From assembly GCA_964602415.1 (NCBI GenBank), contig CAZRQL010000014.1, positions 1 to 64,000 on the forward strand: a stretch of 64,000 nt of DNA, given 5' to 3'. The notes beneath the pieces were generated by a model, which worked only from the letters and a program-made list of their open reading frames with translations, was not told the origin of the DNA and ran no database searches. Source of the stretch: CAZRQL01 sp964602415 (GTDB lineage: Bacteria; Bacteroidota; Bacteroidia; Cytophagales; Flammeovirgaceae). Position numbers and translations under genes: made by a program. Below are positions 33,489 through 41,385 of this stretch, piece by piece (the first letter of the stretch is position 1; each line of letters begins with the position of its first letter).

Positions 33489-34463
33489 ATGCGCATATTC
33501 TTTTGGATAACGGCACTTGCTTTGTTGGTCTATATTTTGGAATTGCGCGATGAGATTTACCAACAACTCAGCAACCAAATCGGTTATTGGTATGACAGGG
33601 CTGTTTGGCTTTACCCCCGTATCAAATCGGAAAGTTATCGTTTTAGCCCTGACTTTTTGTTGAACAGGCTGGACATAGCCATCGCAAAATCTGTACTGTT
33701 GGTTTGGATGATAGCTATTCTAAAACTCTACAAAAGACAACTTTTGGTTTTGATAGCCAAACAGAACCTCAGCCCGTTTGCAGTGGTTCTTTTTTATGCC
33801 CAAGCCCTTTTTTACACGGCTGACTCCTATCGGCTTTTGAGCAAACTAAAAGAAGTAGAAGTATTTTTTGAGCCGATATCATTCTACTCGGCTATGCCCG
33901 ACTCAAACATGCTGCTTTTAATATCTATTAGCTTGGTTGTTAGTGGTTTGATGGTCATTTTTGGTGTGTTTAGATTTTGGGCGGCGGTTGTTTTTGCAAT
34001 GGCTTTTGTTTTTCAGGAGGGCTTGTTTTTTTGTTTCGGCAAAACAAACCACCAATACGCACCCACGATGTATGGCCTTTTGGTGATGCCGGCTTATTTT
34101 TTGCTTCCCAATCGGCTGACCATCTTCATCCTAAAAATTGCCGTCTCGCTCCCCTACTCTTTGGCCGGCTTGGAAAAAATCTTTTCCTCTCCTGTTTACT
34201 GGCTAAGCAGTCCGGGCTTGGCGGCTGTTTTGGTCTGGCAGATTAGTTATGTGGTGGGTGTGTTCAGGTACAAATACCTCTATCATGGTTTTGGATTGCT
34301 ATTTCATGCGGCTGTTGCTTTTCAGATGGGAATCGGGTTTTATGTGCATCCATGGCAGAGCGGGTATGTCTTTTTTTATGAAAGAACCGATCTAAAAAAG
34401 AGTAACTTCTTGTTTAACAAAGTTATAGCCTTTTTTACAAAATTGGATAGGGTTAAAATTTGA
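33489..34463 (+). CDS. Unknown polytopic membrane protein, possibly HTTM-like
   Basis: 324 residues with about eight hydrophobic segments (examples: IFFWITALALLVYIL, SVLLVWMIAILKLY, MLLLISISLVVSGLMVIFGV, VVFAMAFVFQEGLFF, MYGLLVMPAYFLL, SYVVGVFRYKYLYHGFGLLF). FCFGKTNHQYAPTMYG between segments has polar and His residues that could form a site. The layout is similar to HTTM-domain (vitamin-K carboxylase-related) membrane proteins, but I see no firm signature. It begins 21 bases after the alkaline phosphatase stop and may be cotranscribed. Function unknown. Confidence 0.75.
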   Translation: MRIFFWITALALLVYILELRDEIYQQLSNQIGYWYDRAVWLYPRIKSESYRFSPDFLLNRLDIAIAKSVLLVWMIAILKLYKRQLLVLIAKQNLSPFAVVLFYAQALFYTADSYRLLSKLKEVEVFFEPISFYSAMPDSNMLLLISISLVVSGLMVIFGVFRFWAAVVFAMAFVFQEGLFFCFGKTNHQYAPTMYGLLVMPAYFLLPNRLTIFILKIAVSLPYSLAGLEKIFSSPVYWLSSPGLAAVLVWQISYVVGVFRYKYLYHGFGLLFHAAVAFQMGIGFYVHPWQSGYVFFYERTDLKKSNFLFNKVIAFFTKLDRVKI

Positions 34464-34516
34464 CTTTTTTTTGGGAAAATGAAGCCTTTGCGTTTTATTT
34501 TGTGTATTAATAAGGT

Positions 34517-34927
34517 ATGATGTTAAATTTTACCAAAAAACATAGGCTTAAACTTTCAAAAGTTTATTTTGTGGACAAAGAAGGCAATTTGGTCGTCAAA
34601 AAGCACTTTGTCCTTTCGCTTTGGCTAATGAGTAGGTCTTTTTGGGAGTTTACTGCCTTTATAGCTGTTTTTGCAGCGCATATTGCTTTGATGATATTGG
34701 TAATGTATGCAACCCTACTTTGGTTTAGAACCGCTCAAACCGATTCGCACTGGGTATCTCTTGGTCTTGTAATGGTTTTGGAAGTGGTTGTACTTGGGCT
34801 TATTTTGTTTGGCATTGCAGTAGTCATGCATGCGTTCCACAAAAAATATCTTGCCGAAAAAGTCCAAAAGTTTATCGATCGCTTTGAAGACAACATCAAT
34901 CCGCCTGATAGGTCTGCACTGAGGTAG
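34517..34927 (+). CDS. Unknown small membrane protein
   Basis: 136 residues with a short cytoplasmic start, two long membrane segments (about 42-70, FIAVFAAHIALMILVMYATLLWF; about 80-105, LVMVLEVVVLGLILFGIAVV) and a charged C-terminal tail (KKYLAEKVQKFIDRFEDNI). I do not recognise the family. It starts 53 bases after the previous membrane-protein gene and its end overlaps the convergent OsmC gene by 32 bases. Confidence 0.7.
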   Translation: MMLNFTKKHRLKLSKVYFVDKEGNLVVKKHFVLSLWLMSRSFWEFTAFIAVFAAHIALMILVMYATLLWFRTAQTDSHWVSLGLVMVLEVVVLGLILFGIAVVMHAFHKKYLAEKVQKFIDRFEDNINPPDRSALR

Positions 34928-35270
34928 GGTTGGCAATCAATTTATGTACCGGACAAGCATTGGCTATTTCGATAAGTCTTTGCCTTTGTGCTGAGTCCAA
35001 ACAATCCTCAAAAGTCAAGTCTCTGGTTATCTTTTTATCCTGAGAGATAGATACTTGCACTTGTATTTTGCCTGTATGCCATCCCTTTCTCTGGGCGTAC
35101 ATTTTAAGTGTGATAAGCGTGCAAGCAGCTAAAGCAGCCGACAAATAGTCATAAGGTGAAGGCCCTAAATCTTGGCCTCCATGCTCCAAAGGCTCATCTG
35201 CCACCCAATCATGCCTGCCATTGCTGAGATGGGTTAAAAAATTTTGCTCGTCAATAAATCCCTCAACCAT
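34896..35270 (-). CDS. OsmC-family peroxidase-like protein
   Basis: 124 residues of the OsmC/Ohr fold. Two conserved Cys, Cys50 in AALAACTLITLKMYA and Cys106 in ANACPVHKLI, are the redox pair that reduces hydroperoxides in this family; the GGQDLGPSPYDYLSAALAA run before the first Cys is also typical. The short length suits the Bacteroidota subgroup often linked to hydrolases. It overlaps the convergent membrane-protein gene by 32 bases. Preferred peroxide and electron donor are unknown. Confidence 0.87.
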   Translation of the reverse strand: MVEGFIDEQNFLTHLSNGRHDWVADEPLEHGGQDLGPSPYDYLSAALAACTLITLKMYAQRKGWHTGKIQVQVSISQDKKITRDLTFEDCLDSAQRQRLIEIANACPVHKLIANPTSVQTYQAD

Positions 35271-35361
35271 TGGGTTGTAATATTGTGAATCCGGTAAAAA
35301 TACAAAAATTCATATTCAGTTCATTTCTGCTGACCAAACTTGTAAATAAAAAATAGTCAAA

Positions 35362-36348
35362 ATGCCATCAAAGAAGGTTTTATTTGCAATACTCGTTTCT
35401 TTTTTGTTCCAAACGAAAGGCTGGACTTGGGGCTTTTACGGGCACAAACTCATCAACAAAACGGCTGTGTACCTCTTACCCCCCGAGATGTTTCCGTTTT
35501 TCAAAGCCAATATCCGCTTCATCACCGAAAATGCCACCGCGCCGGACTCGCGCCGTTATGCTGTTAAGGGAGAGGCAGAAAGACATTTCATAGATTTGGA
35601 TATTTATGGAGACAGTGCTTTGTACAAAGTACCCCGCCGCTGGGAAGACGCTGTGGCCAAGTACAGCGAAGACACCCTAAAGGCTTATGGGATAGTGCCT
35701 TGGCATATAGAAGTAATGAAAAAAAGGCTGACCTCGGCTTTTATTAAAGGCGATGCCAAACTTATCCTTCGCATAGCCAGCGAATTGGGGCACTATGTGG
35801 CCGATGGCAATGTCCCACTTCATACCACCGAAAACTACAACGGACAAAAAACCAATCAGTACGGCATACACGCTTTTTGGGAGACCCGATGCGTAGAACT
35901 GTTTTCTGACAAGTACGACTTTTTTTTGGAAAAAGCCCGCTATATTGAAGACCCTCTTGCAAGGGCTTGGCAGGCTGTCGAAGAAGCCCATCTGGCCTTG
36001 GATTCGGTCTTTGGTTTTGAGCGTCAGCTTACCCAAGAAATGGGCGAAGACCGCAAATACGCCTATGAAATCCGAAACGGTGTCAATATCAAAACCTATT
36101 CCTACGAGTTTGCCAAGGCGTACCACGATAGGCTCAATGGTCAGATTGAGCGCAGGATGAGGGCTACCATTCAGATGATTGCCGACATGTGGTTTACTTC
36201 TTGGGTGGATGCAGGACAGCCGGATTTGAATCGCTTGCTGGATAAGCCTCTGGAAGAAGAACTTGAAAAAGAATTGCAGGAAGAGCTAAAAGAAGTAAAA
36301 AATTCTCCCGCCATCCAAACCAGACCGCACGAGAGTGGTATTGAATAA
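35362..36348 (+). CDS. Zinc-dependent phospholipase C / S1-P1 nuclease-like protein, exported
   Basis: A 328-residue protein with a short signal peptide (MPSKKVLFAILVSFLFQTKGWTWG). Trp-Gly at the mature start and FYGHKLINKTAV give the N-terminal and first His ligands; later ligands are in AERHFIDLDIYG, ELGHYVADGNVPLHTTEN and GIHAFWETR. This is the three-zinc helical fold shared by bacterial phospholipase C and S1/P1 nucleases. The Bacteroidota subgroup is only annotated by homology, so whether the substrate is phospholipid or nucleic acid is open. The C-terminus carries a Glu/Lys-rich helix (EELEKELQEELKEVK). A bidirectional hairpin follows. Confidence 0.8.
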   Translation: MPSKKVLFAILVSFLFQTKGWTWGFYGHKLINKTAVYLLPPEMFPFFKANIRFITENATAPDSRRYAVKGEAERHFIDLDIYGDSALYKVPRRWEDAVAKYSEDTLKAYGIVPWHIEVMKKRLTSAFIKGDAKLILRIASELGHYVADGNVPLHTTENYNGQKTNQYGIHAFWETRCVELFSDKYDFFLEKARYIEDPLARAWQAVEEAHLALDSVFGFERQLTQEMGEDRKYAYEIRNGVNIKTYSYEFAKAYHDRLNGQIERRMRATIQMIADMWFTSWVDAGQPDLNRLLDKPLEEELEKELQEELKEVKNSPAIQTRPHESGIE

Positions 36349-36384
36349 AAAAATGAATTTCTAATTGCTTAGAAATTCATTTTC
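36348..36384. terminator. Bidirectional terminator between the phospholipase-like and DUF1573 genes
   Basis: Perfect 13-base stem AATGAATTTCTAA / TTAGAAATTCATT (36352-36364 and 36369-36381), loop TTGC, with A's before and T's after. AT-rich but long, serving both convergent genes. Confidence 0.8.
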
Positions 36385-36406
36385 AATACATTAAAAATAA
36401 AAAAGA

Positions 36407-37189
36407 CTACTTAAACGGTACGCCCGATGTTTTCTGTACGGGGCTGCTTTGCACCAGTTTTTTAACAACCTGACCTTTAAGCGTGATTTTATTCCGCCCT
36501 TTGTCGGGAGCATTGATGAGAATATTAACGACTTCATCAGTAGCAGATTCTTGATTGGGGGCGAAAGTAAGTGTGATGTTTCCTTCTTCCCCGGGTTTAA
36601 CTCTTGCTTTATCAACTTTAAATTGTGTGCATTTGCAGTTGCTTACGACATCTTGCACGACCAAATCACCCGCGCCGGTATTTTTGAAGTAGAAAACTTG
36701 AGTCATTTTCTCTCCTACCTGCATTTTTCCAAAATTGTACTCGTTTTTCAACAAGCTCAACTCGGGCATCAGGTTAGAGGGCACATTCTGAGCATCCACT
36801 AAATTTTCCTCGGTAGGTTTGGCTTTTACATCCCCTTTGATGGTGAGGTAGATAACGGGATTTTCGGCAGAATTTGATTCTACGGTAATACTTTTGTTGA
36901 AAGAGCCTATTCTACCCAAAGAATTGTAGCGGGCCGTGATTTCTCCGGTTTGTCCGGGCATGACGGGGTCTTGCGTCCAAGTAGGCACGGTGCAGCCACA
37001 AGAAGGGCGCGCCGAGGAGATGACCAGAGGCTCTTTGCCTGTATTCTTAAATTTGAATTTATAGGTTGCCCCGTCGGGATGCTCGGTGATTTGTCCAAAA
37101 TCGTGTGTGAGTTTCTCAAATTCGATTTTTGCCTGTCCAAAGCCACAAAGGCTTGACAGAAAGCACATAGTAAAAAAAAGACTTCGCAT
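36407..37189 (-). CDS. DUF1573 protein with two repeats, exported
   Basis: A 260-residue protein with signal MRSLFFTMCFLSSLCGFGQA. Two related domains follow: residues about 22-120 (FEKLTHDFGQITEHPDGAT, TGKEPLVISSARPSCGCTVP) and about 145-245 (NEYNFGKMQVGEKMTQVFYF, NTGAGDLVVQDVVSNCKCTQ). Each has the C-x-C turn and Ig-like strands typical of DUF1573 proteins, which belong to the ASH/PapD-like fold. Their function is unknown; they are common exported proteins in this phylum. It lies 10 bases downstream of a shorter paralogue. Confidence 0.9.
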   Translation of the reverse strand: MRSLFFTMCFLSSLCGFGQAKIEFEKLTHDFGQITEHPDGATYKFKFKNTGKEPLVISSARPSCGCTVPTWTQDPVMPGQTGEITARYNSLGRIGSFNKSITVESNSAENPVIYLTIKGDVKAKPTEENLVDAQNVPSNLMPELSLLKNEYNFGKMQVGEKMTQVFYFKNTGAGDLVVQDVVSNCKCTQFKVDKARVKPGEEGNITLTFAPNQESATDEVVNILINAPDKGRNKITLKGQVVKKLVQSSPVQKTSGVPFK

Positions 37190-37199
37190 TGTATTATTG

Positions 37200-37580
37200 T
37201 TATTTAGATTTTCCGATTACGTTGCCTTTTATCATAAGTTGAATAGAAGGTTGTCCATCTGAATTGCTTAAGACAGTAATGGTTTTTGTAAAAATCCCAG
37301 GACGGTCTTCGGTGCGGTACTCAACTTCTATTTCTGCTGTCTCACCGGGCATAATAGGTGCTTGGGGAAGAGTAGGCACTGTGCATCCGCAACTGGCTTG
37401 AGCATCTTGTATGACCAAAGGCTCATTGCCAATGTTTTTAAATTTGAAATTATAGCGCACAGCAGGCCCTTCTTTCAAATCTCCAAAATCGTGAGTAGTT
37501 TTGTCAAACTGAATTTTGGCTTGTCCAAAGGCAAAATTACAGACAAAAATAAAACCAAAAAATGAAATGTATTTAAACAT
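37200..37580 (-). CDS. DUF1573 protein, single domain, exported
   Basis: 126 residues from the ATG at 37580, giving signal MFKYISFFGFIFVCNFAFGQ; the frame is open 11 codons further upstream, but that would run into the divergent OmpA-family start region. One DUF1573 unit is present (FDKTTHDFGDLKEGPAVRY, NEPLVIQDAQASCGCTVPT). It is closely similar to the first domain of the following gene, so the pair probably arose by duplication. The ATG is 37 bases from the divergent OmpA-family start at 37618, so regulation of the two is likely linked. Confidence 0.88.
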   Translation of the reverse strand: MFKYISFFGFIFVCNFAFGQAKIQFDKTTHDFGDLKEGPAVRYNFKFKNIGNEPLVIQDAQASCGCTVPTLPQAPIMPGETAEIEVEYRTEDRPGIFTKTITVLSNSDGQPSIQLMIKGNVIGKSK

Positions 37581-37617
37581 AATAAATTTTAAAATTGACC
37601 TGCAAATTTGCAATACT

Positions 37618-38739
37618 ATGATAATAAATACAATTTTTAGGACAAAAGTTGCCTATGGGCTGATATTTTTTCCATACCTGCTCTTCGGACAAGATTGTAG
37701 CAACGCCATTGATTTGATCGAAAACATGCACTATGTTGAGAGTCTCAACGGATACGGGCAGCAATTAGAGTTTTTTGGCAATGCGCGAACCGATAAAAAC
37801 TATATTGAAAGTGAGCACAATACAATATGGTATCGGTTTGTTGTGAGAAGAGACTGCGAGTTGGAATTCGAAATCATCCCCAACAATCCCGGAGACGACT
37901 ACGACTTTATGCTATTCAAGTACGAAGACGACCAAAATTTTTGTCAAGACATCATTTCCAAAAGGAATCTTCCGGTTCGAACCAATATTTCCCGCAACAA
38001 CTACCGCCAACAAGGCCGCACCGGACTGCGAGTGGACGCAAAAGAAACCCATTATGCTGAAGGCACAGGCTCAAATTTTAGTAAATCATTAAGCGCGAAA
38101 AAAGGAGATAAATTTGTACTGGTTTTGGACAATGTTACCGGCAAAGGTGGATGCAAACTTGAATTAAAGAACTGTTTTACAGGTATAGAAGAAGATACCC
38201 AAACCCAAGAAAAACCAATTGAAAAAGCAACTTATCACAGCCAATACTTAGAAAAAGAAGTCGCCAAAGAAGGCAACTACAACCGATTTACCGATGAATT
38301 GAAAAAAGGTGAACTCGTAATCTTGGATGCCGTGATATTTTTCGGGAACTCATCCACAGCCATGGAAGTATCAAAACCCCAATTGGACGAATTAGCAGAG
38401 TACCTCAAACGCAATCCAAAAATAAATATCATTGTACATGGGCACACCAACGGCAGAGTACCCAATACTTACTATTACCCCAAGAACTTCAAAACCAATC
38501 TGTTTGCTCAGAGCGATACAGAAGCCTATGACCCCAACAACTCAGTGCCTTTCAGAGGCAGTGCCGAAAAACTTTCTCTCTTTCGAGCCAGAACCGTCAA
38601 AGCCTATCTTATGCTCAAAGGCATCCAAGAACATCGGATTCAAACCAAAGGATGGGGAGACAGCAAAATGAAGACCGGAATCACAGATGCCGACAGCCAC
38701 CTGAACCGACGGGTCGAAATTGAAATAGTGGACAAATAG
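37618..38739 (+). CDS. OmpA-family protein with N-terminal pre-peptidase-like domain
   Basis: 373 residues from the ATG at 37618, which gives a signal peptide (MIINTIFRTKVAYGLIFFPYLLFGQ); upstream in-frame starts would overlap the divergent gene. Residues 25-205 form a beta-rich, pre-peptidase-C-terminal-like domain (NTIWYRFVVRRDCELEFEII). Residues about 255-373 are an OmpA C-terminal domain with INIIVHGHTNGRVPN and LSLFRARTVKAYLMLKGI and GWGDSKMKTG, which binds peptidoglycan. It likely anchors an outer-membrane or periplasmic complex to murein. An insertion (YYYPKNFKTNLFAQSDTEAY) enlarges the OmpA domain, as in other Bacteroidota versions. Confidence 0.85.
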   Translation: MIINTIFRTKVAYGLIFFPYLLFGQDCSNAIDLIENMHYVESLNGYGQQLEFFGNARTDKNYIESEHNTIWYRFVVRRDCELEFEIIPNNPGDDYDFMLFKYEDDQNFCQDIISKRNLPVRTNISRNNYRQQGRTGLRVDAKETHYAEGTGSNFSKSLSAKKGDKFVLVLDNVTGKGGCKLELKNCFTGIEEDTQTQEKPIEKATYHSQYLEKEVAKEGNYNRFTDELKKGELVILDAVIFFGNSSTAMEVSKPQLDELAEYLKRNPKINIIVHGHTNGRVPNTYYYPKNFKTNLFAQSDTEAYDPNNSVPFRGSAEKLSLFRARTVKAYLMLKGIQEHRIQTKGWGDSKMKTGITDADSHLNRRVEIEIVDK

Positions 38740-38775
38740 GCGGTTGCACAAAAGAACTATTAAAATCCTGTCGTC

Positions 38776-38809
38776 TTTGTATCAACTCTCAATATCAAGG
38801 CTAATTTTG
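38776..38809 (+). promoter_or_regulatory. Candidate promoter for the GNAT gene, almost leaderless
   Basis: TTTG at 38776-38779 and TAATTTTG at 38802-38809, spaced 22 bases. The ATG at 38814 is only four bases beyond the box, so transcription would start at or next to the start codon. Confidence 0.45.
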
Positions 38810-38813
38810 CAAA

Positions 38814-39662
38814 ATGAATTTTGAATTCCGTAGCTTAACTCAAGAGGATTTTCCAATCATCTACAACTGTTTTGTTGAAGCGTTCTCCAACAATTCTCAA
38901 AATATAGTCATCAGTCAAGATGAGTTTGCGCAAAGGCTCTACCGCAATAACTACCTCCCACAACTTTCGGTAGGGGCTTTTGCAGACAACCAACTGGTGG
39001 GCTTTATACTCAACTGCTTGACAGCCACTACTTCTTACAATGCCGGTACGGGTGTGCTGCCCAAGTACAGAGGCAACCGGCTCACGGAAAGGATGTTTAA
39101 CTTTTCATTGCCTCATTTAAAACAATCAGGTGCCGACAGTTGTTTTTTGGAAGTGCTCAAAAACAATACAGCCGCTTTGAAAGCGTATGAACGCTGCGGC
39201 TTTGGAGTAAAAAGAGAATTGATGCTGTACGCATTGTATTCAAAAAACTTGCGCGTTTCTACTCCAAAAATTCGCTTTCACATCATAGAAACAGAGTTTC
39301 CCGATTGGCCGGCTTATCAGCGATTTAGTTCCTTTGAACCGAGCTATCAAAACAAGCCTGAGGCCATTTCACGCGATTGGGCAGAACATACCCTGATAGA
39401 AGCCTATCACAAAGCCAAATTGGTGGGCTTTTGTGCTTTTGCGACCAGAACCGGGCGTATATCCCAAATAGCTGTAGATGAGAACTTTAGAAAAAAAGGA
39501 ATCGGGTCGGCCCTATTGGCCAAAGTCTATCATCTTTCTCGTGTCAAGGAAATCACCATTCTCAATGTAGATGCCTCAGCGGGAGAAATGTTAGATTTTT
39601 TCAAAAATACAGGCTTCGTTCGGCCTATTGTACAACTGGAGATGAGCCGTTTAATTGAATAA
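38814..39662 (+). CDS. Double-domain GNAT N-acetyltransferase
   Basis: 282 residues with two GCN5-type acetyltransferase domains. The first (1-150) has the acetyl-CoA loop GTGVLPKYRGNRLTERMF and then LEVLKNNTAALKAYERCGF; the second (about 150-282) has ISQIAVDENFRKKGIGSALL and FFKNTGF. The first keeps the R/Q-x-x-G-x-G/A pattern only loosely (YRGNRL), whereas the second keeps it well (FRKKGIGSA), so catalysis may reside in one half. The acceptor substrate is unknown. The 3' end overlaps the convergent unknown gene by 12 bases. Confidence 0.88.
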   Translation: MNFEFRSLTQEDFPIIYNCFVEAFSNNSQNIVISQDEFAQRLYRNNYLPQLSVGAFADNQLVGFILNCLTATTSYNAGTGVLPKYRGNRLTERMFNFSLPHLKQSGADSCFLEVLKNNTAALKAYERCGFGVKRELMLYALYSKNLRVSTPKIRFHIIETEFPDWPAYQRFSSFEPSYQNKPEAISRDWAEHTLIEAYHKAKLVGFCAFATRTGRISQIAVDENFRKKGIGSALLAKVYHLSRVKEITILNVDASAGEMLDFFKNTGFVRPIVQLEMSRLIE

Positions 39663-40133
39663 TTCTTTAAAGGCCGACCAAAATTCCAATTTTACGGATT
39701 TATCTTGCCCAATGCTTGGAAGCGGTGCTGCCCAAAGCAACTTTGTGCCTAAGTAAGTTTGTGGCGAGTGAATGGCCAACCTTGTTGGAATTCCAAATTT
39801 TGCAGGCTCCACTCCAAAAAAAACGGCTTTCTTTGGGGCAAAAATAGCTTGTATATCCTGCCAGTTAAAATCATCATTTTCAGCAATATTGACCAAACAC
39901 ACCTCAAGCAAAGTAAGTTTGACGGCTGAGAGTATTTTTTGAAATAAGTCAAAATCAGCACTTTTAGTTAAAGTCCCTTCATAATGTAAAAAGAAACAAA
40001 CATGAGATTTGTTTTCGCCATAAAACCTAAATTTTTCCGTAATAATTTGGTTATCAGTTGACTCTTCCAAAAGATAGATATCAGAATCCAAAAAAAAAGC
40101 TATTTCTTCGAGGCTCATTTGATAATTTTGCAA
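39651..40133 (-). CDS. Unknown protein
   Basis: 160 residues without a signal peptide or membrane segment. The pattern FRFYGENKSHVCFFLHYEG, LSAVKLTLLEVCLVNIAEN, IQAIFAPKKAVFFGVEPAKF and the terminal LEFWSAFKELF suggests an alternating alpha/beta protein; the C-terminal helix looks like a short interaction motif of the kind seen in clamp- or polymerase-binding subunits, but I cannot name the family. It overlaps the GNAT gene by 12 bases at the 3' end and is divergent from the next gene by 38 bases. Confidence 0.65.
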   Translation of the reverse strand: MQNYQMSLEEIAFFLDSDIYLLEESTDNQIITEKFRFYGENKSHVCFFLHYEGTLTKSADFDLFQKILSAVKLTLLEVCLVNIAENDDFNWQDIQAIFAPKKAVFFGVEPAKFGIPTRLAIHSPQTYLGTKLLWAAPLPSIGQDKSVKLEFWSAFKELFN

Positions 40134-40171
40134 GTCCTAAATGTATTGACATACAAATTTAATCTACCTAA

Positions 40172-40699
40172 ATGGAAAGTCGTTCAACTCTCATATTTTT
40201 TACTACTTACACATTGGTTGTGTTTTTTTTGTACCTTATCAATCAGCAGGCATGGACAGCCAAAAATCACCAATTGAACAGGCAAGCTGACAGTCTAAAA
40301 AATCAAATAGCGGGCTACCGGCAACAACTTTCTAACTTCAAAAAACGCGACAGCCTGCAACAAGTCGCACTGGCCTCTCAAAAGTTTGATGGCTATGATA
40401 GTCAAGGTTTTAGGGTGTATGGACTCATCAGAGATGAAGAAAAACGCTACACCGTTGAGTCCATATCCTCAAAGTTCAATATTTTCCCTCCTTCTTCTGT
40501 AAAATCGGCAGACGTGTTGGGCGAAAGATGGTTCATCATACCCATCAAAGGCTTACATTTTGTAGAAACCAACCAGAGTAGCGGCCAAATTGCTCGTCTA
40601 TATTATCGAGATCTGAAAGACTCTGTCCTGATCCAACATTTTAACCCTCAAATCAAAGAAGGTAGATTCATTTGCATACCTTTCGACAGACAAAAATGA
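40172..40699 (+). CDS. Unknown membrane-anchored coiled-coil protein
   Basis: 175 residues with one N-terminal membrane segment (about 7-25, LIFFTTYTLVVFFLYLI), then a coiled coil (about 30-65, LNRQADSLKNQIAGYRQQLS) and a beta-rich C-terminal domain (ERWFIIPIKGLHFVET, IARLYYRDLKDSVLI). The order resembles FtsB/MreC-like envelope proteins but no family is recognised. The stop overlaps the ATG of the YjjG-type nucleotidase (ATGA at 40696-40699), so the two are translationally coupled. Confidence 0.7.
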   Translation: MESRSTLIFFTTYTLVVFFLYLINQQAWTAKNHQLNRQADSLKNQIAGYRQQLSNFKKRDSLQQVALASQKFDGYDSQGFRVYGLIRDEEKRYTVESISSKFNIFPPSSVKSADVLGERWFIIPIKGLHFVETNQSSGQIARLYYRDLKDSVLIQHFNPQIKEGRFICIPFDRQK

Positions 40700-41379
40700 C
40701 CCGCTACCGACATATTTTTTTCGACCTCGACCATACGCTATGGGACTATGACTTGGCCGCTTTGCATACCTTGACGCACCTACACGAAAAATATGCAATA
40801 AGCTGTGAGCTTGAGCACTTTATTGAGGCTTTCAAACTCATCAATGCGCAACTTTGGAATCAATACAACTACGGTCAAATAGACAAAGAAACGCTCCGCA
40901 GTACCCGGTTCGGTCTTGTCTTTGAAAAACTCAACATGGCCCTGCCTGTCCCTTCAAAACTCAGTGATGATTTTATCGAAATTTGCTCGGCCAAGCCTTA
41001 CCTGTTGGCCTATGCCAAAGAAGCACTGGAAGCCTTGAAGCATGATTTTTGTTTGCATATCATCACAAACGGATTCACAGAGACCCAACATATCAAACTT
41101 AAATCCAGTGATATACACCACTATTTTAAAACTATTACTACAAGTGAAGATTCTCACGCACGCAAACCCCAAATAGAGATGTTTAGTTATGCCCTCCGTG
41201 CAGCAAATGCGCAACCTAACGAATCTGTTATGATAGGCGACAACTACAAAGCCGACATTATAGGGGCTTACGAAGCAGGGCTTTTGCCGGTTTTTTTCTC
41301 ACCCTCTCCAAGCCCAAACCCACGCGAAGTGCTAACTATCAGTTGTTTAAGTCAAATACCAAAATTGTTGCTTACATAG
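40696..41379 (+). CDS. yjjG: YjjG-family noncanonical pyrimidine nucleotidase (HAD)
   Basis: 227 residues from the ATG at 40696. The HAD nucleophile motif is FFDLDHTLWDYD (about 8-19), typical of YjjG; motif II is HIITNGFTETQ with Thr, then Lys in SHARKPQIEMF and motif IV in MIGDNYKADIIGA. E. coli YjjG dephosphorylates UMP, dUMP, dTMP and mutagenic pyrimidine analogues, protecting DNA. It follows the coiled-coil membrane gene with a four-base overlap and is followed by a CREST-like gene six bases after its stop. Confidence 0.9.
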   Translation: MTRYRHIFFDLDHTLWDYDLAALHTLTHLHEKYAISCELEHFIEAFKLINAQLWNQYNYGQIDKETLRSTRFGLVFEKLNMALPVPSKLSDDFIEICSAKPYLLAYAKEALEALKHDFCLHIITNGFTETQHIKLKSSDIHHYFKTITTSEDSHARKPQIEMFSYALRAANAQPNESVMIGDNYKADIIGAYEAGLLPVFFSPSPSPNPREVLTISCLSQIPKLLLT

Positions 41380-41385
41380 ATTGAC

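Noticed and set aside
37516..37617. Upstream extension of the OmpA-family gene into the DUF1573 gene
   Set aside because: It would overlap the divergent gene's signal peptide and move the clear signal sequence at 37618 into the interior of the protein.
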